From: CAWFYI01 sp963820105
GTDB taxonomy: Bacteria > Patescibacteriota > Saccharimonadia > Saccharimonadales > UBA4665
NCBI GenBank assembly: GCA_963820105.1
Contig: CAWFYI010000001.1
Span: 885,911 to 949,910, forward strand
Direction: 5' to 3'
DNA length: 64,000 nt
The notes under the pieces were generated by a model. It ran no database searches. It worked only from the letters and a program-made list of their open reading frames with translations, and had not been told where the DNA came from. This document shows positions 1 through 8,559 of the stretch, piece after piece (positions within the stretch are counted from its first letter, which is position 1; every line of letters starts with the position of its first letter). A program made the translations under genes and the position numbers.

Positions 1-1953
1 ACCATTACGCCCTGGCACAGCCAGGTGGACTTCGAGATAGCCGAGCGGCACGGACTCGACAAGGAACAAATCATAGACTTCCACGGAAAACTCCGCCCCG
101 TAGCCGGGGAGTTCGCCGGCATGCCCATAGAGGAGGCCCGCCCGAAGATAGTCGAAAAACTCAATAAAAAAGGCCTGCTGCTGAAAACGGACGAAAATTA
201 CATGCACAACGTCGCGGTCAACAGCCGCGGCGGCGGCATAATCGAGCCGCAGGTCCGCTTACAGTGGTTCGTCGATGTGAACAAGCCCGCCGTGGACTGG
301 AAGGGCAATCAGTTGAGTCTGAAACAGGTCATGCAACAGGTGGTCAAAGACGGAGACATCCAGATAGTTCCCAAGCGTTACGAAAAGGTATATTTCCACT
401 GGATCGACAATCTGCGCGACTGGTGCATCAGCCGCCAGATCTGGTGGGGCCACCGCATACCCGTCTGGTACCGCGCCCATCTGGACGGCAAGAAAGAGTC
501 CTATGTGGGCATACAACCGCCCACCGATACTAGCGAGGGCTGGCATGAGTGGGAACAGGATCCTGACACGCTCGACACCTGGTTCAGCTCGGCTCTCTGG
601 ACCTGGAGCACGCTGGTGGACCAGGAGCAGGCGCAGGACTATTCCCTACCGTTTGACGAGCTACTAAAGAAAAGCCCGGACTTCCAGACCTATCACCCGA
701 CATCCGTCATGGAAACCGGCTGGGATATCCTGTTCTTCTGGGTGGCGCGCATGATACTGGCCACGACCTACATGACGGGTCAGATACCGTTCAAGACGGT
801 ATATCTGCACGGGCTGGTCCGTACCGAGACAGGCAAGAAAATGAGCAAAAGCAATCCGGAAACCATCATCGACCCGATGGAAGTCATACCGGAATACGGC
901 ACCGACGCACTGCGCTTCGCCCTTATACAGGGCATGTCGCCCGGCAACGATCAGCGCCTGGGGCGCAGCAAAATAATCGCCAATCGCAATTTCTGCAATA
1001 AGTTGTGGAACATCGCCCGCTACATCGAAGACGCCATCGGCGACGATGCCGGCAGGGCAGAAGCCGAGCCCAGATCCTCGGCAGATCATTGGATAATTCA
1101 GCGATTGGCCGAGACTCAGAGCCGAATAAACTCTGACCTTGGTAATTACCGCTTCAGCGAAGCGCACGACGTGCTATATCGCTTCGTCTGGAACGATCTG
1201 GCGGACTGGTACATAGAAGCCAGCAAGGCGGATCTGAACCGGCAGCTGCTGTCATACCTGCTGGAAGCGGTGTTGCTAATGGCGCATCCGTTCGCGCCGT
1301 TCATAACCGAGACCATCTGGCAGACCCTGGACTGGGAGGACGGCACTGTGCTGGCAGGGAAGACCCAGCGGACTATCGTCAACAATGACAAATCCAGGGC
1401 GGCCGATTTCGCCGCAATCAAGACTATAGTCACAGAGGCCCGCTATATAACTACGACCCTGGGGGCCAGCGACGTGTCGCTGTGTTACGGCGATGACTCT
1501 TTCCTGCACGACAACGCGGCCATCATAGCCCGTCTGGCAGGCCTGAAAGAAGTGGTCAAAGCGCAGCAACAGCCCGGCAGCGGACTGCCGCTGACGAGCA
1601 CTAAACATAATTGTTGGCTGAACATCAGCCAGTCGGCAGCGCAGAGGTACTTCCAGGAAATCCAGGCCAAGCAGGGCCAGCACATTAACATCGTCAAGCA
1701 GCTGAAAGCCCGGCTTAACAACCACGAGTACGTCAAACGCGCGCCGAAAGAGGTCGTCGACCAGACCAGACAGCAGCTCAAGGAGGCGGAAGAACTGCTA
1801 GCGGCCGTAGAGGCCGAGATGCAGGCGTTCACAATCAGGCCCACGGAAGCACAAGAAGACACGGTTCCGGAAACACCCCAGCAACCCGAACAGCCCGCAC
1901 AGTCCGATGCCGGCAGCGCCGGCGACGGCGGCCCGGACCAAGGCCAGTCCTAG
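1..1953 (+). CDS. valS: Valine-tRNA ligase, 5'-truncated by window edge
   Basis: Class Ia aminoacyl-tRNA synthetase that charges tRNA-Val in the cytoplasm. The reading frame is open from base 1 (it begins with T-P-W-H-S-Q), so the N-terminal part with the HIGH motif lies outside the window. Visible are the catalytic-core segment DWCISRQIWWGHRIPVW, the DTWFSSALW block, and the KMSKS signature at about 838-852. An anticodon-binding domain follows, then a C-terminal coiled-coil arm with alternating Lys/Glu/Leu. About 40 Pro/Gln/Glu-rich residues are added after the arm, which is unusual for the family and looks disordered. About 650 residues are present; full-length ValRS is usually 850-950. Recognition is secure. 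Confidence 0.96.
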   Translation, partial: TITPWHSQVDFEIAERHGLDKEQIIDFHGKLRPVAGEFAGMPIEEARPKIVEKLNKKGLLLKTDENYMHNVAVNSRGGGIIEPQVRLQWFVDVNKPAVDWKGNQLSLKQVMQQVVKDGDIQIVPKRYEKVYFHWIDNLRDWCISRQIWWGHRIPVWYRAHLDGKKESYVGIQPPTDTSEGWHEWEQDPDTLDTWFSSALWTWSTLVDQEQAQDYSLPFDELLKKSPDFQTYHPTSVMETGWDILFFWVARMILATTYMTGQIPFKTVYLHGLVRTETGKKMSKSNPETIIDPMEVIPEYGTDALRFALIQGMSPGNDQRLGRSKIIANRNFCNKLWNIARYIEDAIGDDAGRAEAEPRSSADHWIIQRLAETQSRINSDLGNYRFSEAHDVLYRFVWNDLADWYIEASKADLNRQLLSYLLEAVLLMAHPFAPFITETIWQTLDWEDGTVLAGKTQRTIVNNDKSRAADFAAIKTIVTEARYITTTLGASDVSLCYGDDSFLHDNAAIIARLAGLKEVVKAQQQPGSGLPLTSTKHNCWLNISQSAAQRYFQEIQAKQGQHINIVKQLKARLNNHEYVKRAPKEVVDQTRQQLKEAEELLAAVEAEMQAFTIRPTEAQEDTVPETPQQPEQPAQSDAGSAGDGGPDQGQS

Positions 1954-1972
1954 TCCGGTACTAGTCCGGGTC

Positions 1973-2818
1973 CTAGTCCGCGGGCTCCAAGGCTTCCCGC
2001 ACGCGCTCTACGGACTCATCGGGCAGGGAATCGTCGAACCACAGCACGCGCCATCCCAGGCGCTCGGCAGCCATCAGATTAGCGCGGGAATCGTCTATGA
2101 GCATGATTTCCTCTACGGGGCAGGCGGCTCGCTCCTGGGCTATCTCATAAATCCTGGGCTCCGGTTTTATAGCTGCTACCTCTGAGGAATCCACTATGGC
2201 ATCGTACTGTAAGTTAGGCAACCGGCCGGCCCGGCGCATAGCGCTCACGAAGCCTGGCATAGTGTTGGTAAGCAGTCCGGCCTTGTAGCGTTCGATGGTC
2301 CATTCAAGCAGTTTCTGCATCGGCTCCACGGGTTCGATGACATCCATGTAATACTCCTGCCAGTTTATTGATTCTGCGCCAACGCGCTTGGCCAGCTTCT
2401 CGTTGAAATCGTTCAGGCTTAGAATGCCGCGGCACGCGTCGTCGTTGAAGTGCCAGAACGCAGATTCTATGATGTCAGATCTTACGCCTGTCTCCTTAGC
2501 CAGTTTAGCGAAGGCGCGCTGATAGTAGTGCACCAAGCAGCCGTTGACGTCGAAATAGACGAAGCTGACGCCGCTCTTGGTCTTTTGCAGTTTGCGTCCG
2601 GCTACGCTCGGCGCCTGACCGACAAGCTCATCAAGGCCCACCCCTAGAGCTCCCGCTATGGCCTGAACCGTGAAAATCGACGGGGACTTTATGGCGCCGC
2701 GCTCGATCTTGGTCAGGGTCGAAAAGCTCAGATTAGCTTGATGACAGAGTTGTTGCTGTGTCAGGCCGGCCTTCTGGCGCGCTTCCTGCAATCTTTTGCC
2801 CAACCCCTGCTCATCCAT
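1973..2818 (-). CDS. XRE helix-turn-helix fused to HAD-family hydrolase domain
   Basis: 281 aa in two parts. Residues 1-65 form an XRE/Cro-type helix-turn-helix (GLTQQQLCHQANLSFSTLTK). After a short linker, residues about 88-275 form a HAD superfamily domain. HAD motif I reads FDVNGCLV: the nucleophile Asp is kept, but the second Asp (general acid/base) is Asn. Motif II is LLTNT, motif III has Lys in AIKPEPRIY, and motif IV is IDDS. The fold and Mg2+ site therefore look intact, but phosphatase activity is doubtful. A metabolite-sensing DNA-binding regulator is one possibility (inference). It converges on valS. The start is supported by a promoter whose -10 ends 6 nt upstream of the ATG. Confidence 0.8.
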   Translation of the reverse strand: MDEQGLGKRLQEARQKAGLTQQQLCHQANLSFSTLTKIERGAIKSPSIFTVQAIAGALGVGLDELVGQAPSVAGRKLQKTKSGVSFVYFDVNGCLVHYYQRAFAKLAKETGVRSDIIESAFWHFNDDACRGILSLNDFNEKLAKRVGAESINWQEYYMDVIEPVEPMQKLLEWTIERYKAGLLTNTMPGFVSAMRRAGRLPNLQYDAIVDSSEVAAIKPEPRIYEIAQERAACPVEEIMLIDDSRANLMAAERLGWRVLWFDDSLPDESVERVREALEPAD

Positions 2819-2824
2819 AGCCTT

Positions 2825-2853
2825 ATAATACCAGCAACATGCTAAAGGGCCAA
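2825..2853 (-). promoter_or_regulatory. Sigma70-like promoter, predicted leaderless
   Basis: On the minus strand, TTGGCC (2848-2853), a 17-nt spacer, then TATTAT (2825-2830). Only 6 nt separate the -10 from the ATG of the XRE-HAD gene, so transcription would start at or next to the start codon. Confidence 0.55.
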
Positions 2854-2872
2854 CGATACTGGCCTTAAACGG

Positions 2873-3052
2873 CTATGAGGAGGGAACCAGGAAGGCCAGA
2901 ATCGTGTAGAAGAACATGGTCACCAGCACGAATACCACGCCGACTATAATCCAGACGTTAGCCTGGTTGCCATAGCCCACGCGGCGGCCCATCCTGCTGT
3001 AGGCGACCCCCGCGACCCCAGCTCCGAAAAACATCGCGTAGAGCAGCTTCAT
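2873..3052 (-). CDS. Small membrane protein, 59 aa, unknown function
   Basis: A 59-codon frame (ATG at 3052, stop TAG at 2873) between the HIT gene and the XRE-HAD gene, same strand as both. It begins MKLLYAMFFGAGVAGVAYSR, then has a short polar segment (MGRRVGYGNQ), then a strongly hydrophobic helix (VWIIVGVVFVLVTMFFYTI). This predicts one or two membrane-spanning segments. I do not recognise the family. The start lies 14 bp beyond the stop of the HIT gene, suggesting co-transcription. Confidence 0.55.
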   Translation of the reverse strand: MKLLYAMFFGAGVAGVAYSRMGRRVGYGNQANVWIIVGVVFVLVTMFFYTILAFLVPSS

Positions 3053-3066
3053 GTCTACATTGTACC

Positions 3067-3459
3067 TTAAAACGCAAGCTTCTTGGCTACTTTTTCCAGA
3101 GCCTGGTGGTCTGGGTCGGCGTTTTGGTCGGGCACGCGACGCGACTCTTCCGTGGTGGCAAACTGGTAAACGTGAATGTGGGTATGCGGCACATCCTCTC
3201 CGACTATGAGCTCGCCGACGTAGGGCGGGTCGAACACCTCTCGGATCCTGAGCGCGACCTTTTTAACTGTATCCATCACGGCGTGGTAGTCCTCGTCCTC
3301 CAGATCCCATACGAAGGGAACCTGCTTCTTCGGCACCACCAGCGTATGACCGGGCGTCTTTGGGTGGATGTCCAGGAAAGCGAACGTTTTATCATCCTCG
3401 TATATCTTGTGGCAGGGAATCTCCCCTTTGATAATCTTCGTGAAGATACTGTCTTGCAT
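3067..3459 (-). CDS. HIT family hydrolase (nucleotide-binding histidine triad)
   Basis: 130-aa HIT-superfamily protein, the usual size. It starts at MQDSIFTKIIKGEIP, the conserved N-terminal block, and carries the histidine triad HTHIHVYQ near the C-terminus. Members bind purine nucleotides and hydrolyse phosphoramidates or dinucleoside polyphosphates through the central His. The open frame extends about 110 codons further upstream, but that part lacks homology-like character and would run over the SGNH gene start. The ATG at 3459 is supported by TATAAT 7 nt upstream. Probably heads a short operon with the 59-aa membrane protein. Confidence 0.9.
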   Translation of the reverse strand: MQDSIFTKIIKGEIPCHKIYEDDKTFAFLDIHPKTPGHTLVVPKKQVPFVWDLEDEDYHAVMDTVKKVALRIREVFDPPYVGELIVGEDVPHTHIHVYQFATTEESRRVPDQNADPDHQALEKVAKKLAF

Positions 3460-3466
3460 ACCTTTG

Positions 3467-3472
3467 ATTATA
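3467..3472 (-). promoter_or_regulatory. -10 element TATAAT of the HIT gene
   Basis: Minus-strand consensus TATAAT ends 7 nt before the HIT start codon, again predicting a leaderless or nearly leaderless transcript. No convincing -35 hexamer is visible. Confidence 0.45.
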
Positions 3473-3574
3473 TAACGAGCAAAGAGTGGATGCGTTAAAT
3501 AATTCTTAAACTTCGTCGGAAAAGCTGCGCTTATGCTTGCTGAGGGATTGGCTGCTGCGTGATAGTCGTCCGCT

Positions 3575-6331
3575 ATGGAGCGGACGATATTTTCCTGGTG
3601 GTTTGTGAAACGGGTGGCGTATTTGATGGCCGCTACGGCGTTATTTGCTTGTATGTTGAGCATGGTTTTGCTGCGCGCCGGCGCCGGAAGCGGTGCTTCC
3701 CCGGACTGGGCATCACCAAGCGCCATGGCTATACGCAAAGTCGGCTCGATTGCCAGCGTGCAGGGGTCGCCGGTGCTTTTCAGCAACCTGGATTGCACTC
3801 AAATGACTTACCGCCTCACTGGTGGCAGCAATATGCTCGCCGGGTGTTTTACCGAAACAGCTTTCGGGTTGTTCGATAGCGACCACGATGGGGTCATTTT
3901 CAACGGCACGGACGAGGGATTGCCTGTGATTCCATATACGGCTCATCAGGTATTAGCTCCGTGGCCCAAGGCCATGGACCTGATCAGTCTTCAGCCCGTC
4001 AGTACCGGCGGCGCGCTGATCGGTCTATACAAGAATCCACTAGCAGTGTTTAAGAGCCAGCGCGACCCGCTGGGCCGGATTACGGCCAAGGAACTGACCG
4101 CCCCGCCGGACCTGACCCTGAAAGACGCTCTGGGCAGGCCTCTTGTGGTCAACCCGCAGACGCTGGCCTTCTCGGACGGCGGAAGTTGGCTGGTGGCCGA
4201 GACGTTCGGCCGCTCTTTCGTGCGCATTAATCTGGCGACCTTGTCCGTTATCGCCTTCTCGCCGGCCTACGGCAGCCCGGGTGGACCTCCCGGACCCTGG
4301 CAGTCCCGCGTGGCGATAAGCGAAGACGGGCGGTTCGCGGCCATCGCCAATGACAACGCCGGAGAATTCAAGGTGTTTGATTTGGCAACTTGCGACGGCA
4401 AGATCGACGGGCTGCTGCCCCAGGACTGTAAATCATATGACTATCATCCGTTCGTCAGGCAACATATCAACAGCTTGAGGGCAATCGGGCATGTGCGGTT
4501 CGTCAACGAAAGGTTATTAAGCTTCGGAGCTTGGTCTACGGATCATTCGGGTGATGGCGAATACGAGTTGTCGCCTGCGGTTAGCATAACTTCGCTGACC
4601 GATTATATCGGCTTGGGCGATTCCTATACGTCCGGGGAGGGCGCTTTTGACTACTTGACGGGCACTGACGGCCCGGACAATATGTGCCATCTGTCGCGCC
4701 GTTCTTATCCGCTGCTGCTGGGGCAAGATCTGTTCGGCGCCGCAGGCGGGCATTCCGTGGCGTGTTCGGGAGCCGTTATCAAGGACATTGGCAATACCAG
4801 CGGCGACTACCGCGGACAAGCTAGGGGAGGGTCAAGTCTGCAGCAGCTACAGCAGTCCGAGCCGTGGCTACTGGAATCGGTTGAGGCCGGTTTCATACCG
4901 GGTTATGTGGCACAGCATCGGTTCGTGAAGCGCTGGCAACCCCAGATTGTAACCGTGTCAATCGGCGGTAACGACATAGGCTTCGGCGATATAGTTCAGA
5001 AATGCGTAGAACCCCATATCAGCCGCCACCCTAACGGCAATACTTGTTATAACACCTACGAAGACCGTCTGGAGCTGGCAAATCTGATTGATAGGACTAT
5101 ACCGCGCTGGACGGCACTGTATAGGCAGCTACAGCGCGAAACGCCGGGTACATGGCTATATGCCATCGGCTATCCTCAGATAGCCGTCGACAATGGAAAC
5201 TGCGGGCTTAACGTGCAACTCAATAAGAGCGAGCTGAAGTTCGCTGAAGAAACCGTCGACTACCTGAACCAGGACATCAAGAAGTCTGCTGCTGAGGCTG
5301 GCGTAACTTACGTAGACATCAGCCAGGCACTGAAGGGCCACAGGCTTTGCGAGGCGGCCGGTTACGACATTGCAGTGAACGGACTGACCGCCGGAGGTGA
5401 CGCAGGACCGTTCGGAGTAGGAGTTCTGGGCAGGGAAAGCTACCATCCCAACGGGTTGGGACATGAGCTGATCGAACAGGCCATTCTGAGGCAAACCCAT
5501 AACCTGAGCGCGCCGGCTCCACCGCTTGGAGCTGATAATAATGACAATGCGCATACCCCCGATGCTCCGGCATTGCTGGACGCACCGAAGACGGGCCGTA
5601 CGGTATACACGTTTGTGCCTGACGACCATCTGGCGCCGAGTCTAGCCAAAAGGGGTCTGGCCGTGCCGGTCGGCGTCGACGGCTCCCTGGACGGCCTACA
5701 GCCTGGTGCCACATACAACTTACGCCTCGACGGACCTTCGGGCGCGGTACTTGGCTCCATCACAAGCGATTCTGCCGGGAACGCCGGCGGCAGCATAACC
5801 ATCCCCGAAAATACTCTTCCTGGCGGCCATACAATAGATATAATCGGCGAAAGCGAGAACGGCGAACCCGCGGACGTATCGCAGCTGCTCTACGTACCGG
5901 CTAGCGACAGTGACATAGACGGCGACGGCATAGACAACGCGACCGATTCCTGCCCGGGCGCCGTCAACAGCGGCCAAGACAGCGACCGGGACGGCATAGA
6001 CGATGTATGCGACGGACTGATGGCGCCGCCGGCCGGCCCGGGAAGTACGGATAATCATAAGGGTCCGGGCGTAAAGGGTAGGCATGGCGTGGTAGCGGCC
6101 GCCGTGTCCAAGCTGCGGATCGCGAACGTCCTGGGTGCCGCCACATACAACCCAGAGGTATTTCGCAGAGCCGGTCCGCGACATGGCGCCGGAGCCAGTG
6201 CTCACTTGAAGCATTCCGTGCCTGAAGCGGTTTTCCCCTGGCTGTTCTGGCTCGTCGCGGCGGTCATTCCGGGGCTGATTTTAGCGCTGGCGATAAAATT
6301 TAACAAAAAGGTAAGATTTCATTTACAATGA
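3575..6331 (+). CDS. Secreted, membrane-anchored SGNH/GDSL esterase-like protein
   Basis: 918 aa. Residues about 12-36 form a hydrophobic signal/anchor. Residues about 50-335 contain repeated beta-strand blocks resembling a beta-propeller. An SGNH hydrolase domain follows: block I GLGDSYTSGEG near residue 346 (nucleophile Ser), block III GGND near 463, block V YHPNGLGHE near 623. An immunoglobulin-like stretch comes next. Two calcium-binding thrombospondin type-3 repeats (DIDGDGIDNATDSC, DSDRDGIDDVCDG) lie near 770-815. A C-terminal transmembrane helix ends in a basic tail. The enzyme should face the outside and act on ester bonds in lipid, glycan or peptidoglycan substrates of the envelope or of a host cell (inference). 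The next gene starts 4 nt downstream. Confidence 0.8.
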   Translation: MERTIFSWWFVKRVAYLMAATALFACMLSMVLLRAGAGSGASPDWASPSAMAIRKVGSIASVQGSPVLFSNLDCTQMTYRLTGGSNMLAGCFTETAFGLFDSDHDGVIFNGTDEGLPVIPYTAHQVLAPWPKAMDLISLQPVSTGGALIGLYKNPLAVFKSQRDPLGRITAKELTAPPDLTLKDALGRPLVVNPQTLAFSDGGSWLVAETFGRSFVRINLATLSVIAFSPAYGSPGGPPGPWQSRVAISEDGRFAAIANDNAGEFKVFDLATCDGKIDGLLPQDCKSYDYHPFVRQHINSLRAIGHVRFVNERLLSFGAWSTDHSGDGEYELSPAVSITSLTDYIGLGDSYTSGEGAFDYLTGTDGPDNMCHLSRRSYPLLLGQDLFGAAGGHSVACSGAVIKDIGNTSGDYRGQARGGSSLQQLQQSEPWLLESVEAGFIPGYVAQHRFVKRWQPQIVTVSIGGNDIGFGDIVQKCVEPHISRHPNGNTCYNTYEDRLELANLIDRTIPRWTALYRQLQRETPGTWLYAIGYPQIAVDNGNCGLNVQLNKSELKFAEETVDYLNQDIKKSAAEAGVTYVDISQALKGHRLCEAAGYDIAVNGLTAGGDAGPFGVGVLGRESYHPNGLGHELIEQAILRQTHNLSAPAPPLGADNNDNAHTPDAPALLDAPKTGRTVYTFVPDDHLAPSLAKRGLAVPVGVDGSLDGLQPGATYNLRLDGPSGAVLGSITSDSAGNAGGSITIPENTLPGGHTIDIIGESENGEPADVSQLLYVPASDSDIDGDGIDNATDSCPGAVNSGQDSDRDGIDDVCDGLMAPPAGPGSTDNHKGPGVKGRHGVVAAAVSKLRIANVLGAATYNPEVFRRAGPRHGAGASAHLKHSVPEAVFPWLFWLVAAVIPGLILALAIKFNKKVRFHLQ

Positions 6332-6335
6332 GTTA

Positions 6336-7649
6336 ATGATTTGGGTTCGCAAAGGCTTTGTTTTCTTATTGTCGCTCCTGTTGTTCATCACTCTGCTGGG
6401 TACGGCGTCTTCGACCAGCACGAACGTTACCTTGGGCAAGCCGGAAAAGGTGGAAACTTATCTGGCCCAGAGCAAGCTGTACGACCACTTCGTGGCCTAT
6501 GTGGCAGATCAGGCTTCTAAATCCGAGGGCGGCAACCAGTCAGGATCAGTATCGCTAAATGACGCGGCCGTACAAGCGGCCGCTCGGTCGTCGTTCGGAT
6601 CAAAGATCATACAGAAGGGCGTCAACACCTTCATAGACGCCAATTATGCCTGGCTGCAGGGCAAGGTATCTGTTCCTAAGTTCAAAATAGACCTGTCGGC
6701 TGAAAAAGCAGATTTCGCGCAGAAGGTCGGCCAACATGTAAAGACTTACACCGCTGGCCTGCCGGTCTGTACTAGCGCCCAGGCCGTGCAGCAGCAACTG
6801 AACACCGACCCGCTGGCGGCGACCTGCCGGCCGCCGGGCGTCAAGCCCGCGGCAGTAGGCGCCCAGGTCACCCAAAGGCTCAGCACCACCAGCGAGTTCC
6901 TGAACAATCCGGTCATCACCCCTAATTCCGTTAACCCCAAGGGCAACGAACAGAACAAGCCGTATTACCAGAAGCTTTCAAAGCTGCCCAAGCTGTACCG
7001 GCTTGGCGCCAAGCTGCCGTATATATTCGGAGCTCTGAGCGTATTGTTCGCGCTCGGAATCATATTCCTCGCGCTCACGCGGCGCAGGGGTATCCGGCGC
7101 CTGGGCATAGTGTTGGGCCTGGCCGGCATAGTGCTGGTAGCTTCCAAATTCGTGGCCGATATAGCTCTGAAAAAGGCCGAGAACCAAGTCTTTAACAACG
7201 CCGGCGTGGGCCAGCTGCAGGAGTCGCTCACGGACTTCGCGCATCGGGTTGAGTCTTCGCTGGTAAGGATTAACCTGTGGTTCGGCGTCGCCTTCCTGGT
7301 ACTGGCGCTAATCATCTTCATCGTGCTGCTGACGACCCGCGACAGAGCCGGCAAGAAGAAGCCCGTAACAGGCGAACCCGGCGAAGACACCAAGCCTGAA
7401 AGCGGCAGTATGCCCCTGATAAAAGCCAGGAGGCGGCTCAGGCGGCCGTTCGGCGACAGTATCATGCCGCTGGGCGCCAAGCCCGGAGGCGAACCGGAAA
7501 CGCCCCCTGAGCCGCCAGGGGGGGCCGTAGAGCCGTCCGAACTCGCTGATAAGTCCGCGCAAGCACAAGCGGCTCAGAAGCCGGCAGGCGCGCCGCCAGT
7601 ACCTCATACCAAGCCCAACCGCCGCAAGAAACCACGCCTGATCCAGTAA
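6336..7649 (+). CDS. Multi-pass membrane protein of unknown function
   Basis: 437 aa, 4 nt after the SGNH esterase gene and so probably co-transcribed. An N-terminal hydrophobic helix (FVFLLSLLLFITLLG) precedes an extracytoplasmic-looking domain of about 190 residues. Hydrophobic helices follow near 228-250 (LPYIFGALSVLFALGIIFLA), 255-272 and 312-335. A Pro/Lys-rich cytoplasmic tail completes the protein. I recognise no catalytic motif. The pairing with a surface esterase suggests an envelope role, but that is context only. Confidence 0.7.
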   Translation: MIWVRKGFVFLLSLLLFITLLGTASSTSTNVTLGKPEKVETYLAQSKLYDHFVAYVADQASKSEGGNQSGSVSLNDAAVQAAARSSFGSKIIQKGVNTFIDANYAWLQGKVSVPKFKIDLSAEKADFAQKVGQHVKTYTAGLPVCTSAQAVQQQLNTDPLAATCRPPGVKPAAVGAQVTQRLSTTSEFLNNPVITPNSVNPKGNEQNKPYYQKLSKLPKLYRLGAKLPYIFGALSVLFALGIIFLALTRRRGIRRLGIVLGLAGIVLVASKFVADIALKKAENQVFNNAGVGQLQESLTDFAHRVESSLVRINLWFGVAFLVLALIIFIVLLTTRDRAGKKKPVTGEPGEDTKPESGSMPLIKARRRLRRPFGDSIMPLGAKPGGEPETPPEPPGGAVEPSELADKSAQAQAAQKPAGAPPVPHTKPNRRKKPRLIQ

Positions 7650-7679
7650 TAATGGCAAGGTACCGAGTCGGATTTTGAA

Positions 7680-7940
7680 TTATCTATAGAGTTGGCTGTG
7701 GGTACCGATATGCGTAAATAGAGCTGTTTCGTCGTCTACTAGTTCGTAAATCGCCCTAATATCCCCAGTTATATCTATACTATAGCTGCCTTTGTATGGT
7801 GTATGCAGGGCGTGGTTACGAAGCCGGCTATCAGTAGGATCATTCGTGAACAGGGTTACCCGTTCAATCATTTTTTGTTTTATTTTTGGCGATAACTTAG
7901 CGGCCATTTTATCAAAACGCCTATGAAAAATTACTTTCAT
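7680..7940 (-). CDS. RelE/ParE/YafQ-type toxin of a type II toxin-antitoxin system
   Basis: 86-aa basic protein. MKVIFHRRFDKMAAKLSPKI is followed by a strand-rich C-terminal half (GSYSIDITGDIRAIYEL), as in the RelE/ParE fold: an N-terminal helix hairpin packed on a sheet. Family members are ribosome-dependent mRNA endonucleases or gyrase poisons. The ATG overlaps the antitoxin stop by 4 nt (ATGA), so translation is coupled. Which subfamily (YafQ, RelE or ParE) cannot be decided by eye. Confidence 0.75.
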   Translation of the reverse strand: MKVIFHRRFDKMAAKLSPKIKQKMIERVTLFTNDPTDSRLRNHALHTPYKGSYSIDITGDIRAIYELVDDETALFTHIGTHSQLYR

Positions 7941-8224
7941 AGGGTTTTAAGATGATCGGCTACGGCTTTCTTGCTCTTCAAGGTTGGAGAAATGTTTCGT
8001 CCTGCCCGGTAATCGCTAATCGCCTCACCCAGCTCCTTCTCCACCCCGGGCTTTAGTCTCGGTAATGCCGAAACGGTTAACGAGCGGCTGCGTACGAACT
8101 CCTTGAGATTTGCCACAACAACCGTACTCAGCGGCACGCCAATTTCATCAGCCAAGGACTGGGCATCTTTCTTAAGCGCTTTGCTCAGCTTTACGTTTAG
8201 AATCGTTTTATCAAGCGTACTCAT
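7937..8224 (-). CDS. RelB/DinJ-like antitoxin
   Basis: 95 aa from ATG 8224. The N-terminal half (TILNVKLSKALKKDAQSLAD, then GVPLSTVVVANLKEF) has the strand-helix-helix look of a ribbon-helix-helix DNA-binding antitoxin. The C-terminal half would wrap the toxin. The frame stays open to 8275, but the start at 8224 is preferred because a strong promoter (-10 TATACT) ends 7 nt before it. The protein probably represses its own promoter through the palindromic sequence there. Confidence 0.75.
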   Translation of the reverse strand: MSTLDKTILNVKLSKALKKDAQSLADEIGVPLSTVVVANLKEFVRSRSLTVSALPRLKPGVEKELGEAISDYRAGRNISPTLKSKKAVADHLKTL

Positions 8225-8259
8225 ATACCAAAGTATACACAACGGTATAAAATTGTCAA
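8224..8259 (-). promoter_or_regulatory. Toxin-antitoxin promoter with overlapping palindromic operator
   Basis: Minus strand: consensus TTGACA (8254-8259), 16-nt spacer, TATACT (8232-8237), then 7 nt to the antitoxin ATG. The inverted arms TATACC (8224-8229) and GGTATA (8244-8249) flank a central GTATAC palindrome (8233-8238). An antitoxin dimer bound there would cover both the -10 and the start codon. This fits autoregulation of a leaderless message. Confidence 0.6.
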
Positions 8260-8293
8260 TCTTAAACGGGTTCAAAACTCAAGCATAAGCACT

Positions 8294-8383
<90 letters not shown>

Positions 8384-8472
8384 TTATAGCCTGATCCTCG
8401 ACTGCCTCATTTTAACAGACCGCCGCTGGCATTTACAGGTGGGGTGTGCTAGAATTACCCCTGTTAACTTGA

Positions 8473-8549
8473 GCGCGCGTAGCTCAGCTGGATAGAGCGT
8501 CGGCTTGCGGAGCCGAAGGTCGTAGGTTCGAATCCTGTCGCGCGTACCA
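8473..8549 (+). tRNA. tRNA-Arg(GCG)
   Basis: Class I cloverleaf with acceptor GCGCGCG, T8-A9, D-arm GCTCAGCTGGATAGAGC, anticodon stem TCGGC/GCCGA and loop TTGCGGA. The T-loop is TTCGAAT and CCA is encoded. The anticodon GCG reads CGC (Arg). Most bacteria read CGN codons with an ACG anticodon deaminated to ICG, so a GCG arginine tRNA is unusual. A possible -10 (TAGAAT) lies about 20 nt upstream. Confidence 0.9.
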
Positions 8550-8559
8550 TTATCATCAC

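Noticed and set aside
3106..3498. Long plus-strand frame opposite the HIT gene
   Set aside because: Antisense shadow of a clear HIT gene with no ribosome-binding site or family resemblance; the same applies to the many long frames opposite valS, ino1, A2M, coaBC and the HEAT gene.
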